The notes beneath the pieces were generated by a model, which made no database searches, had not been told where the DNA came from, and saw nothing but the letters and a program-made list of their open reading frames with translations. A stretch of 64,000 bases of DNA, taken from assembly GCA_963850525.1 (NCBI GenBank), contig CAWKLQ010000001.1, forward strand, positions 682,001 through 746,000, in the 5' to 3' direction. The translations under genes and the position numbers were made by a program. Shown here piece by piece: positions 7,140-15,478 of this stretch; within the stretch, counting starts at the first letter, position 1, and the number at the start of each line of letters is the position of its first letter. Source of the DNA: JAEMQF01 sp963850525. Lineage in GTDB: Bacteria > Pseudomonadota > Gammaproteobacteria > Burkholderiales > Burkholderiaceae_C.

Positions 7140-9554
7140 TCAGGTGCGCAATCGCGCGCCAAGCCGCTGCTCCAGAGCGGCCAGCACGCCGGCCAGCGTG
7201 GCTTCGATGCGCTCTTCAGCCAACGTCACTTCGTCGTCGGACAACTCCAAGCGCAGTGTCAGGCTGCGTTCGGCGCCGGACCTGTCGCTCCCCGCCGCCG
7301 CAGGCTTGTAGACGTCCCACAGGCGCACCGAGCGTACCAGGGGCGCGCCGGCAGCCAAGGTGGTTTCAACCAATTGGTCGTGCGTCACCACCTCGGCGGT
7401 GATCACGGACAGGTCGCGCCACACCGGTTGCTGGCGCGGCACCGCCTCGACGCGGGGCATCGGGCTTTCGAGCAGCGCCGCAGCGTCGATCTCAAACAGC
7501 ATGGGCGCGCCGGGCAACTCGTAGGTCTGGCGCCACTTCGGGTGCAGCTCGCCGACGTGGCCGATGCCGCGCCCGTCGAGTTCGATCATGGCGCTGCGGC
7601 CCGGGTGCAGCGCGGGGTGCGTGGCGGCGACAAACCGCAGTTGACGCGGCGCGAACAGCGCTTCGATGTCGCCTTTCACGTCGAAAAAGTCGACGCTGCG
7701 CGCTTTGCTCGCCCACTGAAGCTCGTCCGCGGCGCCGTAGACCAGCCCGCCCAGCCGCAGCGGCTGCGACAGGCCGGCGACGTGTGTGTCATCGTCACCA
7801 ATCTCAGGCGCGCGCAAGTAAACCCGCCCGAGTTCGAAGATCCGCAGGCGCTCGGCCTTGCGCGCCAGGTTGTAGCGCAACACGTTCACCAGGCTGCCGA
7901 CGAGGCTCGAACGCATCACCGACAGCGGGCTCGCAATCGGGTTCAGCACCCGCACCGGCTGGGCATTGCCGGCCAGCTCGGTCTCCCAGCGTTCTTCGAC
8001 AAAACTGAAACTGATGCTTTCCTGGTAGCCCAGGCCGGCCACGTCGTGGCGCAGGCGCGAAGTTCCGCGATGGCTTTCGCTGACGACGAGCGGCCGCAGC
8101 GCCGCTCGCGGTAGCGCGCCGTCCAGGGTGTCGTAGCCGAGCACCCGTATCACTTCTTCGATCAGGTCTTCTTCGATCTTCAGGTCGAAGCGCCAGCTCG
8201 GCGGCGTGACGGTCAACGTCCCGCCCTGGCTCGTGAACTGCAGGCCCAGGCGCTGCATCACGCCTTCACACTGGGCTTGGGTGATCGGCATGCCGATGAC
8301 TTTGGCGGCGCGTGCGACGCGCAGTGGCACCGGGTCGGCGCTCGGCAGGCTTGTGATCTGGTCGTCGATGGGGCCGGCTTGGCCGCCGCAGATCTCGAGA
8401 ATGAGCTGGGAGATGCGCTCGATGTGCGCAACCGTCAAGGCCGGGTCGACGCCACGCTCGAACCGGTGGCCGGCGTCGGTCGTGAAGTTGAAGCGCCGCG
8501 AGCGGCCCGCCACGGCTTGCGGCCACCAGAACGCGGCTTCAACGTAGACGTTGCGAGTAGCGTCGGAGACTGCGGTGGCATTGCCGCCCATGATTCCCGC
8601 CAGCGACTCGACGCAGTTGTCGTCGGCGATCACGCCGACTTGCGCGTCGAGCTCGATCGTCGTGCCGTTCAGCAATTCGAGCGTTTCGCCGCTGCGCCCC
8701 CAACGCACGCGGAGGCCCCCGTGGATCTTGTCCAGGTCGAAGATGTGTGTCGGCCGGCCATATTCGAACATCACGTAGTTCGAGATGTCGACGAGCGCGC
8801 TCACCGAGCGCTGGCCGCAGCGCGCGAGGCGGTCGACCAGCCACGCCGGTGACGCCGCCTGCGGATTCACGCCGCGGATGATGCGACCGGAGAAGCGCCC
8901 GCAGAGGTCAGGAGCCTCGATCTTGACCGGCAGAACTTGCGAGTGCTGCGTGGCCACGGGCGGGAAACTCGGCGTGCGCAGCGCCGCGCCAGTCAGCGCC
9001 GAAACCTCACGCGCGACGCCGAATACGCTCAGGCAATGCGCCAGGTTCGGTGTGAGTTTGAGCGTGAGGATGTTGTCGTCAAGCTGCAAATGGCGGCGAA
9101 TGTCCTGCCCCACTGGGGCCGCGTCGTCCAGGACCAGCAGGCCACCGTGGTCGTCCGACAGTTTGAGTTCGCGCGCCGAACACAGCATGCCCTGGCTTTC
9201 GACGCCGCGCAGCTTGCCCAGTTTGATCTCGAACCGCTCGTCGCCTTGTTGCGGCGGCAGTAAAGCGCCGACCAGAGCGCACGGAACCTTGATGCCGGGC
9301 CGCACATTCGGCGCGCCGCAGACGATGCTCAGATGCCTGCCGCTTCCGGCGTCGACCTGGCACACGCTCAGGCGGTCGGCATTCGGGTGACGCGCGACTT
9401 CCAGCACTTTCGCGACGACGACGCCGTTGAAGGGCGGCGCCGCCGGGCGCGACTCTTCCACCTCCATGCCCGACATGGTGAGCAGCTCCGCCAGCTTGCC
9501 GCTGCTCAGGGCGGGGTCGCAGAACTCGCGCAACCAGGATTCGGGGAATTGCAT
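7140..9554 (-). CDS. pheT: Phenylalanine-tRNA ligase beta subunit
   Basis: 804 residues, normal for bacterial PheT. The N-terminus MQFPESWLREF is followed by the tRNA-binding EMAP-like domain (residues about 40-150), B3/B4 editing domain, B5 domain and the C-terminal ferredoxin-fold anticodon-binding domain (RDLSVITAEVVTHDQLVE onward, last 95 residues). It forms the alpha2-beta2 enzyme with PheS, 17 bases upstream, charging tRNA-Phe. It appears intact. Confidence 0.97.
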   Translation of the reverse strand: MQFPESWLREFCDPALSSGKLAELLTMSGMEVEESRPAAPPFNGVVVAKVLEVARHPNADRLSVCQVDAGSGRHLSIVCGAPNVRPGIKVPCALVGALLPPQQGDERFEIKLGKLRGVESQGMLCSARELKLSDDHGGLLVLDDAAPVGQDIRRHLQLDDNILTLKLTPNLAHCLSVFGVAREVSALTGAALRTPSFPPVATQHSQVLPVKIEAPDLCGRFSGRIIRGVNPQAASPAWLVDRLARCGQRSVSALVDISNYVMFEYGRPTHIFDLDKIHGGLRVRWGRSGETLELLNGTTIELDAQVGVIADDNCVESLAGIMGGNATAVSDATRNVYVEAAFWWPQAVAGRSRRFNFTTDAGHRFERGVDPALTVAHIERISQLILEICGGQAGPIDDQITSLPSADPVPLRVARAAKVIGMPITQAQCEGVMQRLGLQFTSQGGTLTVTPPSWRFDLKIEEDLIEEVIRVLGYDTLDGALPRAALRPLVVSESHRGTSRLRHDVAGLGYQESISFSFVEERWETELAGNAQPVRVLNPIASPLSVMRSSLVGSLVNVLRYNLARKAERLRIFELGRVYLRAPEIGDDDTHVAGLSQPLRLGGLVYGAADELQWASKARSVDFFDVKGDIEALFAPRQLRFVAATHPALHPGRSAMIELDGRGIGHVGELHPKWRQTYELPGAPMLFEIDAAALLESPMPRVEAVPRQQPVWRDLSVITAEVVTHDQLVETTLAAGAPLVRSVRLWDVYKPAAAGSDRSGAERSLTLRLELSDDEVTLAEERIEATLAGVLAALEQRLGARLRT

Positions 9555-9571
9555 CTCGATCTCTGGTGGGG

Positions 9572-10624
9572 TCAGCGGAACTGCGAGAGGAAGCGCATGT
9601 CGCCGTCGAAAAACAGGCGCAAGTCGCTGACGCCGTAACGCAGCATCGCCAAGCGGTCGATTCCCGAGCCGAAGGCAAAGCCGATATAGGTTTCAGGGTC
9701 CAGCCCCATGTTGCGGATCACCTGCGGGTGCACCTGGCCGGAACCGGAAACCTCGAGCCATTTGCCTTTCAACGGGCCGGATTCGAACATCACGTCGATC
9801 TCGGCGCTCGGCTCGGTGAACGGGAAGTAGCTCGGGCGAAAGCGCAGCTTCAACTCCGTCGTTTCGAAGAACGCCTGCATGAAGCCCAGGTACAGCGCTT
9901 TCAGGTCGCGAAAGCTCACGTCCTGGCCGACCCACAGACCCTCCACCTGATGAAACATCGGCGAGTGCGTTGCGTCGCTGTCGACGCGGTACGTGCGCCC
10001 CGGCGCAATCACGCGGATGTCGGGCATGTGCGCCGCGCCCGCGTACTTGCGCGCATGCGCGCGGGCGTAGCGGATCTGCATCGGCGAGGTGTGCGGCCGC
10101 AGGTTCAGCCAGCGCCCCTCTGCGTCTTTCATGTCGACGTAAAACGTGTCCTGCATCGAGCGCGCCGGGTGGTTCTCCGGGTTGTTCAATGCGGTGAAGC
10201 TGTACCAGTCGGTCTCGATCTCCGGGCCGTCGGCGATGTCGAAACCCATCGAGCCGAAGATCGCCTCGATGCGCTCCAGCGCGCGCGAGATCGGGTGCAA
10301 GCCGCCCCCGCCGCGCTTGCGCCCGGGCAAGGTGACGTCGAGCGCTTCAGCGCGAAGTTGGGCGTCGAGCTCGGCGTTGGCGAGCGCCTCGCGGCGCGCA
10401 GCCAGGGCGGATTCGATCTGCTCTTTGGCGCTGTTGATCTGCGCGCCGCGTGTCTTCTTCTGCTCGGCGCTCAGGCTCCCAAGCGCCTTGAGCTGCTGCG
10501 TCACCAGACCGGCCTTGCCGAGAAAGCGCGCCTTCGCGTCCTCGAGTCCTGCGCTCACCTGCGCTTGCGCAAATGCGTCTCGCGCTTGCTGCACCAACGG
10601 TTCGAGGTCGTCCATCGATTCCAA
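9572..10624 (-). CDS. pheS: Phenylalanine-tRNA ligase alpha subunit
   Basis: 350-residue class II synthetase catalytic subunit. It has an N-terminal coiled coil (residues 1-90), the linker ending TLPGRKRGGGGLHP, and the catalytic core with motif 2 (RVIAPGRTYRVDSDATHSPMFHQVEG) and motif 3 (GFAFGSGIDRLAMLRYG). It is separated from rplT by an 81-base gap holding an intrinsic terminator, and no phenylalanine-rich leader peptide is visible there. Transcription probably enters by read-through and/or its own promoter. Confidence 0.97.
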   Translation of the reverse strand: MESMDDLEPLVQQARDAFAQAQVSAGLEDAKARFLGKAGLVTQQLKALGSLSAEQKKTRGAQINSAKEQIESALAARREALANAELDAQLRAEALDVTLPGRKRGGGGLHPISRALERIEAIFGSMGFDIADGPEIETDWYSFTALNNPENHPARSMQDTFYVDMKDAEGRWLNLRPHTSPMQIRYARAHARKYAGAAHMPDIRVIAPGRTYRVDSDATHSPMFHQVEGLWVGQDVSFRDLKALYLGFMQAFFETTELKLRFRPSYFPFTEPSAEIDVMFESGPLKGKWLEVSGSGQVHPQVIRNMGLDPETYIGFAFGSGIDRLAMLRYGVSDLRLFFDGDMRFLSQFR

Positions 10625-10630
10625 GATCAG

Positions 10631-10656
10631 AAAAAAGGCCGTCCAAAAGGCCGGCC
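10631..10656 (-). terminator. Intrinsic terminator between rplT and pheS
   Basis: On the minus strand the stem GGCCG/CGGCC (10652-10656 with 10637-10641) and a 10-base loop are followed by six U residues. It lies 7 bases before the pheS ATG, so it could reduce read-through from the ribosomal-protein genes into pheST. The stem is short, so efficiency is uncertain. Confidence 0.55.
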
Positions 10657-10705
10657 TGCAGATTCGGGGCCTGCCCGGGCGTCGACTGCCCGGGCCGCTG
10701 GGGAA

Positions 10706-11062
10706 TCAAGCCAGATGCGGCCTGACTTTCTCGACGATGCTGCCAAACGCCGCCGGATCGCGAACCGCGAGGTCGGCAAGCATCTTGCGGTCGATGTCGA
10801 TCGACGCTTTCTTCAAGCCGGCCATCAGCTTGCTGTACGTCACCCCCAGGCCGCGACTCGCGGCGTTGATGCGGGCGATCCACAAATTGCGGAACACGCG
10901 CTTCTTCGTGCGGCGGTCGCGATAGGCGTATTGCCCGGCGCGCATGACCGCTTCCTTGGCGATGCGAAAGACATTCTTGCGCCTGCCGCGGAAACCCTTG
11001 GCGAGGGCGAGAACTTTCTTGTGGCGAGCGCGGGCTGTGACACCACGTTTGACGCGAGGCAT
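10706..11062 (-). CDS. rplT: 50S ribosomal protein L20
   Basis: 118 residues, normal length. MPRVKRGVTARARHKKVLAL is the canonical basic extension that threads into 23S rRNA; the globular part NLWIARINAASRGLGVTYSKLM follows. L20 is needed for early 50S assembly and, in E. coli, represses rpmI-rplT translation by binding the mRNA. It lies 29 bases after rpmI in the conserved infC-rpmI-rplT order. Confidence 0.98.
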   Translation of the reverse strand: MPRVKRGVTARARHKKVLALAKGFRGRRKNVFRIAKEAVMRAGQYAYRDRRTKKRVFRNLWIARINAASRGLGVTYSKLMAGLKKASIDIDRKMLADLAVRDPAAFGSIVEKVRPHLA

Positions 11063-11091
11063 GGTTTTCTCCTTTCAGTCAAATGGTGGGG

Positions 11092-11295
11092 TCAGAGGCC
11101 GGCGAAGGGCAACATTTGCGCCATGTGGCCCATGTTCGTGGGGTGCACGTTCACGGCGCCGCGCAAGTGGCGCTTGTTCTTCGTCGTCTTCTTCGTCAGG
11201 ATGTGGCGCTTGAACGCCTGACCGCGCTTCACGGTACCTCCCGGGCGAACGCGAAACCGTTTGGCCGCGCTCTTCTTGGTCTTCATCTTGGGCAT
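11092..11295 (-). CDS. rpmI: 50S ribosomal protein L35
   Basis: 67-residue basic protein beginning MPKMKTKKSAAKRFRVRPGG, the standard L35 signature. A strong ribosome site (AAAAGGAGG) precedes the ATG. The 126-base gap to infC is long for an operon and contains the perfect palindrome GGCAAAG-n-CTTTGCC (11330-11344), a possible structured leader. Confidence 0.97.
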   Translation of the reverse strand: MPKMKTKKSAAKRFRVRPGGTVKRGQAFKRHILTKKTTKNKRHLRGAVNVHPTNMGHMAQMLPFAGL

Positions 11296-11421
11296 GAAAG
11301 CCTCCTTTTACGTTGCTCCAGCAGGCGCCGGCAAAGTCTTTGCCGTCTTGTAGGCCTGAAGTCGCTTCTTGTCGAAGCCACGGCGACCAGACCGCGACCT
11401 CGGGACTCTGTACGTCTTTTC
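11296..11421 (-). promoter_or_regulatory. infC-rpmI intercistronic leader, possibly the L20 control region
   Basis: 126 non-coding bases between infC and rpmI. The region is able to fold, with an inverted repeat GGCAAAG/CTTTGCC at 11330-11344 shortly before the rpmI ribosome site. In E. coli, L20 represses this operon through a structured mRNA in the same place. I infer a similar role from position only; no known L20 pseudoknot was demonstrated. Confidence 0.3.
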
Positions 11422-11976
11422 TTACTGCTTTCTCTTCGGCGCCAGCACCATGATCATCTGCCGCCCTTCCAGCTTGGGCATGTGTTCGACGATCGACACG
11501 TCGGCCAACTCGTCGCGAATCCGCTCCAGGAGGCGCATGCCGATGTCCTGGTGGGCGATTTCGCGGCCCCGGTAGCGCAACGTCACCTTGCCTTTGTCGC
11601 CGTCTTCATCGATGAAGCGGCGCAAGTTGCGCATCTTGATCAGATAGTCGCCCTCGTCGGTTCCGGGGCGGAACTTCACTTCCTTGACCTCGACGATTTT
11701 CTGTTTGGACTTCGCTTCCGCAGCCTTCTTTTGCTCCTGGTACTTGAACTTGCCGTAGTCCATCAGGCGGCACACCGGGGGGTCGGCCTGGGCGACGATC
11801 TCCACCAGATCGACGTCTTGCTCACCTGCCAGGCGCAGCGCCTCGGTGATGCTCACGATGCCCAGGGGTTCATTCTCAGGCCCGTTGAGGCGGACTTCCG
11901 GTGCCATGATCTCGCGATTCAGGCGGTGTTTGCGCTCTGCGTTCGGAGTACGGCGGTCAGCAAAAGATGTAGCGAT
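11422..11976 (-). CDS. infC: Translation initiation factor IF-3, probable ATC start
   Basis: IF-3 prevents premature 50S joining and proofreads the start codon. The two-domain layout is normal: HRLNREIMAPEVRLNG opens the N domain, and VKFRPGTDEGDYLIKMRN lies in the C domain. The chosen start is the rare codon ATC at 11976: GAAAGGG (11990-11984) sits 7 bases before it, whereas the TTG at 11982 is only one base from that site. Other infC genes use AUU/AUC/AUA starts, which let IF-3 repress its own synthesis. With ATC the protein has 184 residues. Downstream of thrS with a 73-base gap. Confidence 0.93.
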   Translation of the reverse strand: MATSFADRRTPNAERKHRLNREIMAPEVRLNGPENEPLGIVSITEALRLAGEQDVDLVEIVAQADPPVCRLMDYGKFKYQEQKKAAEAKSKQKIVEVKEVKFRPGTDEGDYLIKMRNLRRFIDEDGDKGKVTLRYRGREIAHQDIGMRLLERIRDELADVSIVEHMPKLEGRQMIMVLAPKRKQ

Positions 11977-12049
11977 GTTCAAGCCCTTTCAGCGGACCGC
12001 CAGGCAGAGGGCAATCCAATAACAAACACAACGCGCCCGGATACTTGAA

Positions 12050-13969
12050 TCAAGTCCGCTGGAGGATGTCGCTGGCGAGCATCGACGTGAAGTCGGCCAG
12101 CGGCAAAACCCCGAGGTCTTTGTTGCCCCGGGCGCGCACGGCAACGGTTCCATCTGCCTTCTCCTTGTCGCCTACGACGAGGATGTATGGAACCTTTTGC
12201 AATGAATGCTGCCGGATTTTATAGGCTATTTTCTCGTTCCGTAAGTCGGATTCAGCCCTAAGTCCTTGTTTTTGCAGCGCCTTGACCACGTTTGAGGCGT
12301 AATCGGCCTGAGCCTCGGTGATCGTCAGCACGCTCACTTGCGCTGGCGCAAGCCACGCCGGCAAAGCGCCGGCGTGTTGCTCGAGCAAGATGCCGATGAA
12401 GCGCTCGAAGCTGCCGATGATGGCCCGGTGCAGCATCACCGGATGCGCGCGGCCGCTCGTTTCCGTCACGTACTCGCCGCCCAGGCGCTCGGCGGTATTG
12501 AAGTCGACCTGCATCGTGCCGCACTGCCACTGCCGGCCGATCGCGTCTTTCAGCGTGTATTCGATCTTCGGGCCGTAGAAGGCGCCGTCGCCCGGCGAGA
12601 CGCTGAATTCGCAACCCGAGCGGCGCAGCGACTCCATCACGGCGTGTTCGGCCTTGTCCCACTGCGCGTCGGTGCCGACGCGGTTGGCCGGACGCGTCGC
12701 GACCTTGTAGATGATCTCGGTGAAGCCGAAATCGGCGTAGACCTTTTGCAGCAGCGTCGTGTAAGCCACGCATTCGTCGAGGATGTGGTCTTCGGTGCAG
12801 AAGATGTGGCCGTCGTCTTGCGTGAAGCCGCGCACGCGCATGATGCCGTGCAGCGCCCCGCTGGGCTCGTTGCGGTGGCACTGGCCGAACTCGCCGTAGC
12901 GCAGCGGCAGGTCGCGGTAGCTGCGCATCTGCGACTTGAAGATCAGCACGTGCCCCGGGCAGTTCATCGGCTTGAGCGCGTAATCGCGCTTTTCCGACTC
13001 GGTGACGAACATGTTGTCGCGGTAGTTGTCCCAGTGGCCGGTCTTCTCCCACAGGCCCCGGTCGAGGATTTGCGGGCCTTTGACTTCCTGGTAACCGTTG
13101 TCTCGGTAGACGGCGCGCATGTACTGCTCGACCATTTGCCACACCGTCCAGCCCTTGGGGTGCCAGAACACCAGGCCCGGCGCGTGATCGTCGACGTGAA
13201 AAAGGTCGAGCTCGCGCCCGAGCTTGCGGTGGTCGCGCTTCTCCGCCTCTTCGATCATGAGCAAGTGCTGCGCCAACGCCTCCTTGGTCGACCACGCCGT
13301 GCCGTAAATGCGTTGCAGCATCTCGTTGCGGTGGTCGCCGCGCCAATAGGCGCCTGCTACTTTCATGAGCTTGAAGTGCTTGAGGCGCCCCGTGCTCGGC
13401 ACGTGCGGTCCGCGGCACAGGTCTTCGAACTTGCCTTCGCGGTAGAGCGACACATCCTCGCCGGCCGGGATGCTGGCGATGATTTCCGCCTTGTACGCCT
13501 CGCCCAGGCTCTTGAAATACGCCACCGCCTCGTCGCGTGGCAAGACGCGGCGCACGACGGGTTCGTCCTTGCGCGCGAGCTCGAGCATCTTCGCCTCGAT
13601 CGCCACCAGGTCCTCGGGCGTGAACGGCCTCTTGTACGAGAAGTCGTAAAAGAAGCCGTTCTCGATCACCGGGCCGATCGTCACCTGCGCGTCGGGGAAC
13701 AGCTCTTTGACTGCGTAGGCGAGCAAGTGCGCCGTCGAGTGCCGGATCACCTCCAGGCCCGCAGCGTCTTTGTCGGTGACGATGGAGAGCAGCGCGTCGG
13801 CGTCAATGCGGTGGCTCGTATCGACGAGCCGGACCTGCGCGCCGCCGCCCAGCCGGCCCGCGAGCGCGGCCTTGGCCAGGCCCGGGCCGATGGCCGCTGC
13901 CACTTCGGCCACCGTGGGCGGATTCGCGAATTCGCGGCTCGAACCGTCTGGGAGGGCAATCGTGATCAT
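12050..13969 (-). CDS. thrS: Threonine-tRNA ligase
   Basis: 639 residues with the full four-domain layout: TGS domain (1-60), editing domain with the HSTAHLLAYA and CRGPHVPSTG zinc-type motifs, class II catalytic core (motif 2 FGQCHRNEPSGALHGIMRVRGF, divided here only by domain) and the C-terminal anticodon-binding domain. The ATG at 13969 follows GGTGGAG at good spacing; the frame reaches back to a TTG at 13990, which lies in the terminator U-tract and is rejected. Expression is predicted to be controlled by the leader peptide and attenuator at 13982-14135. Confidence 0.97.
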   Translation of the reverse strand: MITIALPDGSSREFANPPTVAEVAAAIGPGLAKAALAGRLGGGAQVRLVDTSHRIDADALLSIVTDKDAAGLEVIRHSTAHLLAYAVKELFPDAQVTIGPVIENGFFYDFSYKRPFTPEDLVAIEAKMLELARKDEPVVRRVLPRDEAVAYFKSLGEAYKAEIIASIPAGEDVSLYREGKFEDLCRGPHVPSTGRLKHFKLMKVAGAYWRGDHRNEMLQRIYGTAWSTKEALAQHLLMIEEAEKRDHRKLGRELDLFHVDDHAPGLVFWHPKGWTVWQMVEQYMRAVYRDNGYQEVKGPQILDRGLWEKTGHWDNYRDNMFVTESEKRDYALKPMNCPGHVLIFKSQMRSYRDLPLRYGEFGQCHRNEPSGALHGIMRVRGFTQDDGHIFCTEDHILDECVAYTTLLQKVYADFGFTEIIYKVATRPANRVGTDAQWDKAEHAVMESLRRSGCEFSVSPGDGAFYGPKIEYTLKDAIGRQWQCGTMQVDFNTAERLGGEYVTETSGRAHPVMLHRAIIGSFERFIGILLEQHAGALPAWLAPAQVSVLTITEAQADYASNVVKALQKQGLRAESDLRNEKIAYKIRQHSLQKVPYILVVGDKEKADGTVAVRARGNKDLGVLPLADFTSMLASDILQRT

Positions 13970-13981
13970 GGTGACTCCACC

Positions 13982-14013
13982 AAAAAACAAAAAGGCGCGG
14001 GATACGCCGCGCC
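13982..14013 (-). terminator. thrS attenuator (intrinsic terminator)
   Basis: Minus-strand stem GGCGCGG (14013-14007) / CCGCGCC (14000-13994) with a 6-base loop, followed by a U-rich run of 12 positions with one G. It ends 12 bases before the thrS ATG. The 5' arm (GCGCGG, 14012-14007) is complementary to CCGCGC at 14058-14053, just after the leader-peptide stop, giving a competing antiterminator. Confidence 0.85.
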
Positions 14014-14063
14014 TTGCTGGGGACCTGGGAGATGCGAGTGAGGCAGATGCGTGCGCGGGCTGC

Positions 14064-14135
14064 TCAGACCTTCGTCGTGAAGGTGCAAGTTCGCTGTGTC
14101 ATAACCCGCATGCCTTTCTCGCTCTTGTTCGCCAT
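14064..14135 (-). CDS. Threonine-rich leader peptide controlling thrS
   Basis: A 23-codon open frame ending 95 bases before thrS. Its last part reads MTQRTCTFTTKV: five threonines in 12 residues, using ACA, ACT, ACC, ACG and ACG. Internal ATGs at 14111 and 14102 are alternative starts; the first ATG lies only 9 bases from a -10-like TACAAT, so it may be read leaderless. The antiterminator segment CCGCGC begins 5 bases after the stop, where a terminating ribosome would cover it. Stalling at Thr codons would leave it free and block the terminator. This layout matches classical ribosome-mediated attenuation; translation itself is inferred. Confidence 0.75.
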   Translation of the reverse strand: MANKSEKGMRVMTQRTCTFTTKV

Positions 14136-14144
14136 GGTGCGCCG

Positions 14145-14150
14145 ATTGTA
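14145..14150 (-). promoter_or_regulatory. -10 box of the thrS leader promoter
   Basis: TACAAT on the minus strand, 9 bases before the leader ATG at 14135. It lies just downstream of the HupE-type gene stop. No good -35 hexamer is visible at 16-18 bases, so the promoter may be weak or activator-dependent. Confidence 0.4.
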
Positions 14151-14161
14151 GTGTGAGGAGC

Positions 14162-15478
14162 CTACAGCGGAAGCAGCGAAACGTCGCCAATGCGTTCGAT
14201 GAGCCACAACACGCCAACCGCGATCGCGGCAAGGGAGCCGCCACGGATCGCCCACGCCGGGTAGCCGGGGCGGCTTCGCAGCGCGAACAACAGCCCCGAG
14301 GCCAAGGCGACGATCGCGAGCTGCCCCAGCTCCAGCCCCAGATTGAACTGGAACAGCGCCCAGGCGAATTGCGTCGTCGGCAGTTCGAGTTCAGCGAGTA
14401 CGCCCGCGAAACCAAAGCCATGAATCAGGCCGAAGGCGAACGTCACCCAGCCGCGATGGCCAAAGAAGATCGGGCGCACGTTGTCGACCGCCGCCAGCAC
14501 GATCGTCGCGGCGATCGCGGGTTCGATGAAGCCGGGCGACAGGGAAACGACTTTCAGCGCGGCAAGCGTGAGCGTGATCGAGTGCGCGAGCGTGAACGCG
14601 GTGACGATCCCCGCCACCGGCCACACCGCGAGGCCAAGGCGCTCGACCGGCCGCCAGCCTTCGCGCGTGCGGATCATCACCGCTGGCAACAGCAGGCACA
14701 GCAGGAACAACACATGGTCCCAGCCGGAGACGATGTGGCGCACGCCTTCGCCGACAAAACCCATGCTCGCTGTGCCGCTCGGGCTTGCGTCCGGCGCCGG
14801 GCCCGGATTCTTGCCCGCGCCCGCGCCCGGGCTCGGGGTTGCGCCGGCGATCTGGCTCGGGGCTTCGTTCGCCGAGCGCTGATCCCGCTTCTGTGACGGC
14901 GTCATCTCGCCTGCCCGGATCGCCGTGTCGGCGCGCGCCGCGGCCGCGACGGCATCTCCAAGCGTTGGATCGAGCACACGAAGAGTCGGTGCCTGACCGG
15001 GCAGCTGAATCCGCAACAGGCCGCGGTGCGTCGGATCGACTTCGCGCAGGATGCGGTAACGAACGGACGGCTCGCTGGTCACGCTGCAGTTGAGTGCGAA
15101 CGTCAAAGCCGCGTAAGCGCCGTCGACGCGCTTCTCCAGCGCCCGCGCACGCGGCAGCGCGCCGCAGCCCGCCACGTCGACCCGCTGCATGACGTAGCCC
15201 TCGATCGCCGGCAATGCGGCGCGCACTTCGGCCCAGGTGAGTTGCGCGTCGCCGTCGGCGTCGATGTCCAGCGCCGCGTCGAGGTCACGAAGCGCCACGT
15301 CGACGCGCAGCGTCGCGCCTGACTCGCGAGCGTCGAGCAGCAGGTATGCGTCGCTCGCCTTGTGCGCCACCGCGGGCCCCGCCAGCGCGAGGCCGACGGC
15401 CAGCGCCAGCGCACGGAGCGGCGCCAGCGCGGGGTCGAGGCGCAACGCGCTAAAGCAGTTGATCGACGCGCTGGTCAT
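14162..15478 (-). CDS. Exported EF-hand plus HupE/UreJ-type membrane protein
   Basis: 438 residues with a signal peptide (cleavage near AVA-HK, residue 38). The periplasmic N-terminal half carries a canonical EF-hand loop at residues 73-84 (DADGDAQLTWAE: D at 1, 3, 5 and E at 12). After a Pro/Gly-rich linker, the C-terminal half is a HupE/UreJ-like membrane domain with about seven helices and the His-bearing motifs GFVGEGVRHIVSGWDHVLFL and FGLIHGFGFAGVL. HupE/UreJ proteins are linked to nickel or cobalt uptake. The start at 15478 overlaps the TPR gene end by 29 bases, so it belongs to the DUF4331 cluster. Transport substrate unknown. Confidence 0.75.
   Translation of the reverse strand: MTSASINCFSALRLDPALAPLRALALAVGLALAGPAVAHKASDAYLLLDARESGATLRVDVALRDLDAALDIDADGDAQLTWAEVRAALPAIEGYVMQRVDVAGCGALPRARALEKRVDGAYAALTFALNCSVTSEPSVRYRILREVDPTHRGLLRIQLPGQAPTLRVLDPTLGDAVAAAARADTAIRAGEMTPSQKRDQRSANEAPSQIAGATPSPGAGAGKNPGPAPDASPSGTASMGFVGEGVRHIVSGWDHVLFLLCLLLPAVMIRTREGWRPVERLGLAVWPVAGIVTAFTLAHSITLTLAALKVVSLSPGFIEPAIAATIVLAAVDNVRPIFFGHRGWVTFAFGLIHGFGFAGVLAELELPTTQFAWALFQFNLGLELGQLAIVALASGLLFALRSRPGYPAWAIRGGSLAAIAVGVLWLIERIGDVSLLPL

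Noticed and set aside
10625..10705. Phe-leader attenuator before pheS
   Set aside because: A terminator is present, but no short frame rich in Phe codons was found, so peptide-mediated attenuation as in E. coli pheM is not supported.
13970..13990. Upstream TTG start for thrS
   Set aside because: It would place the start inside the terminator U-tract and lacks a ribosome site; ATG 13969 has a good one.
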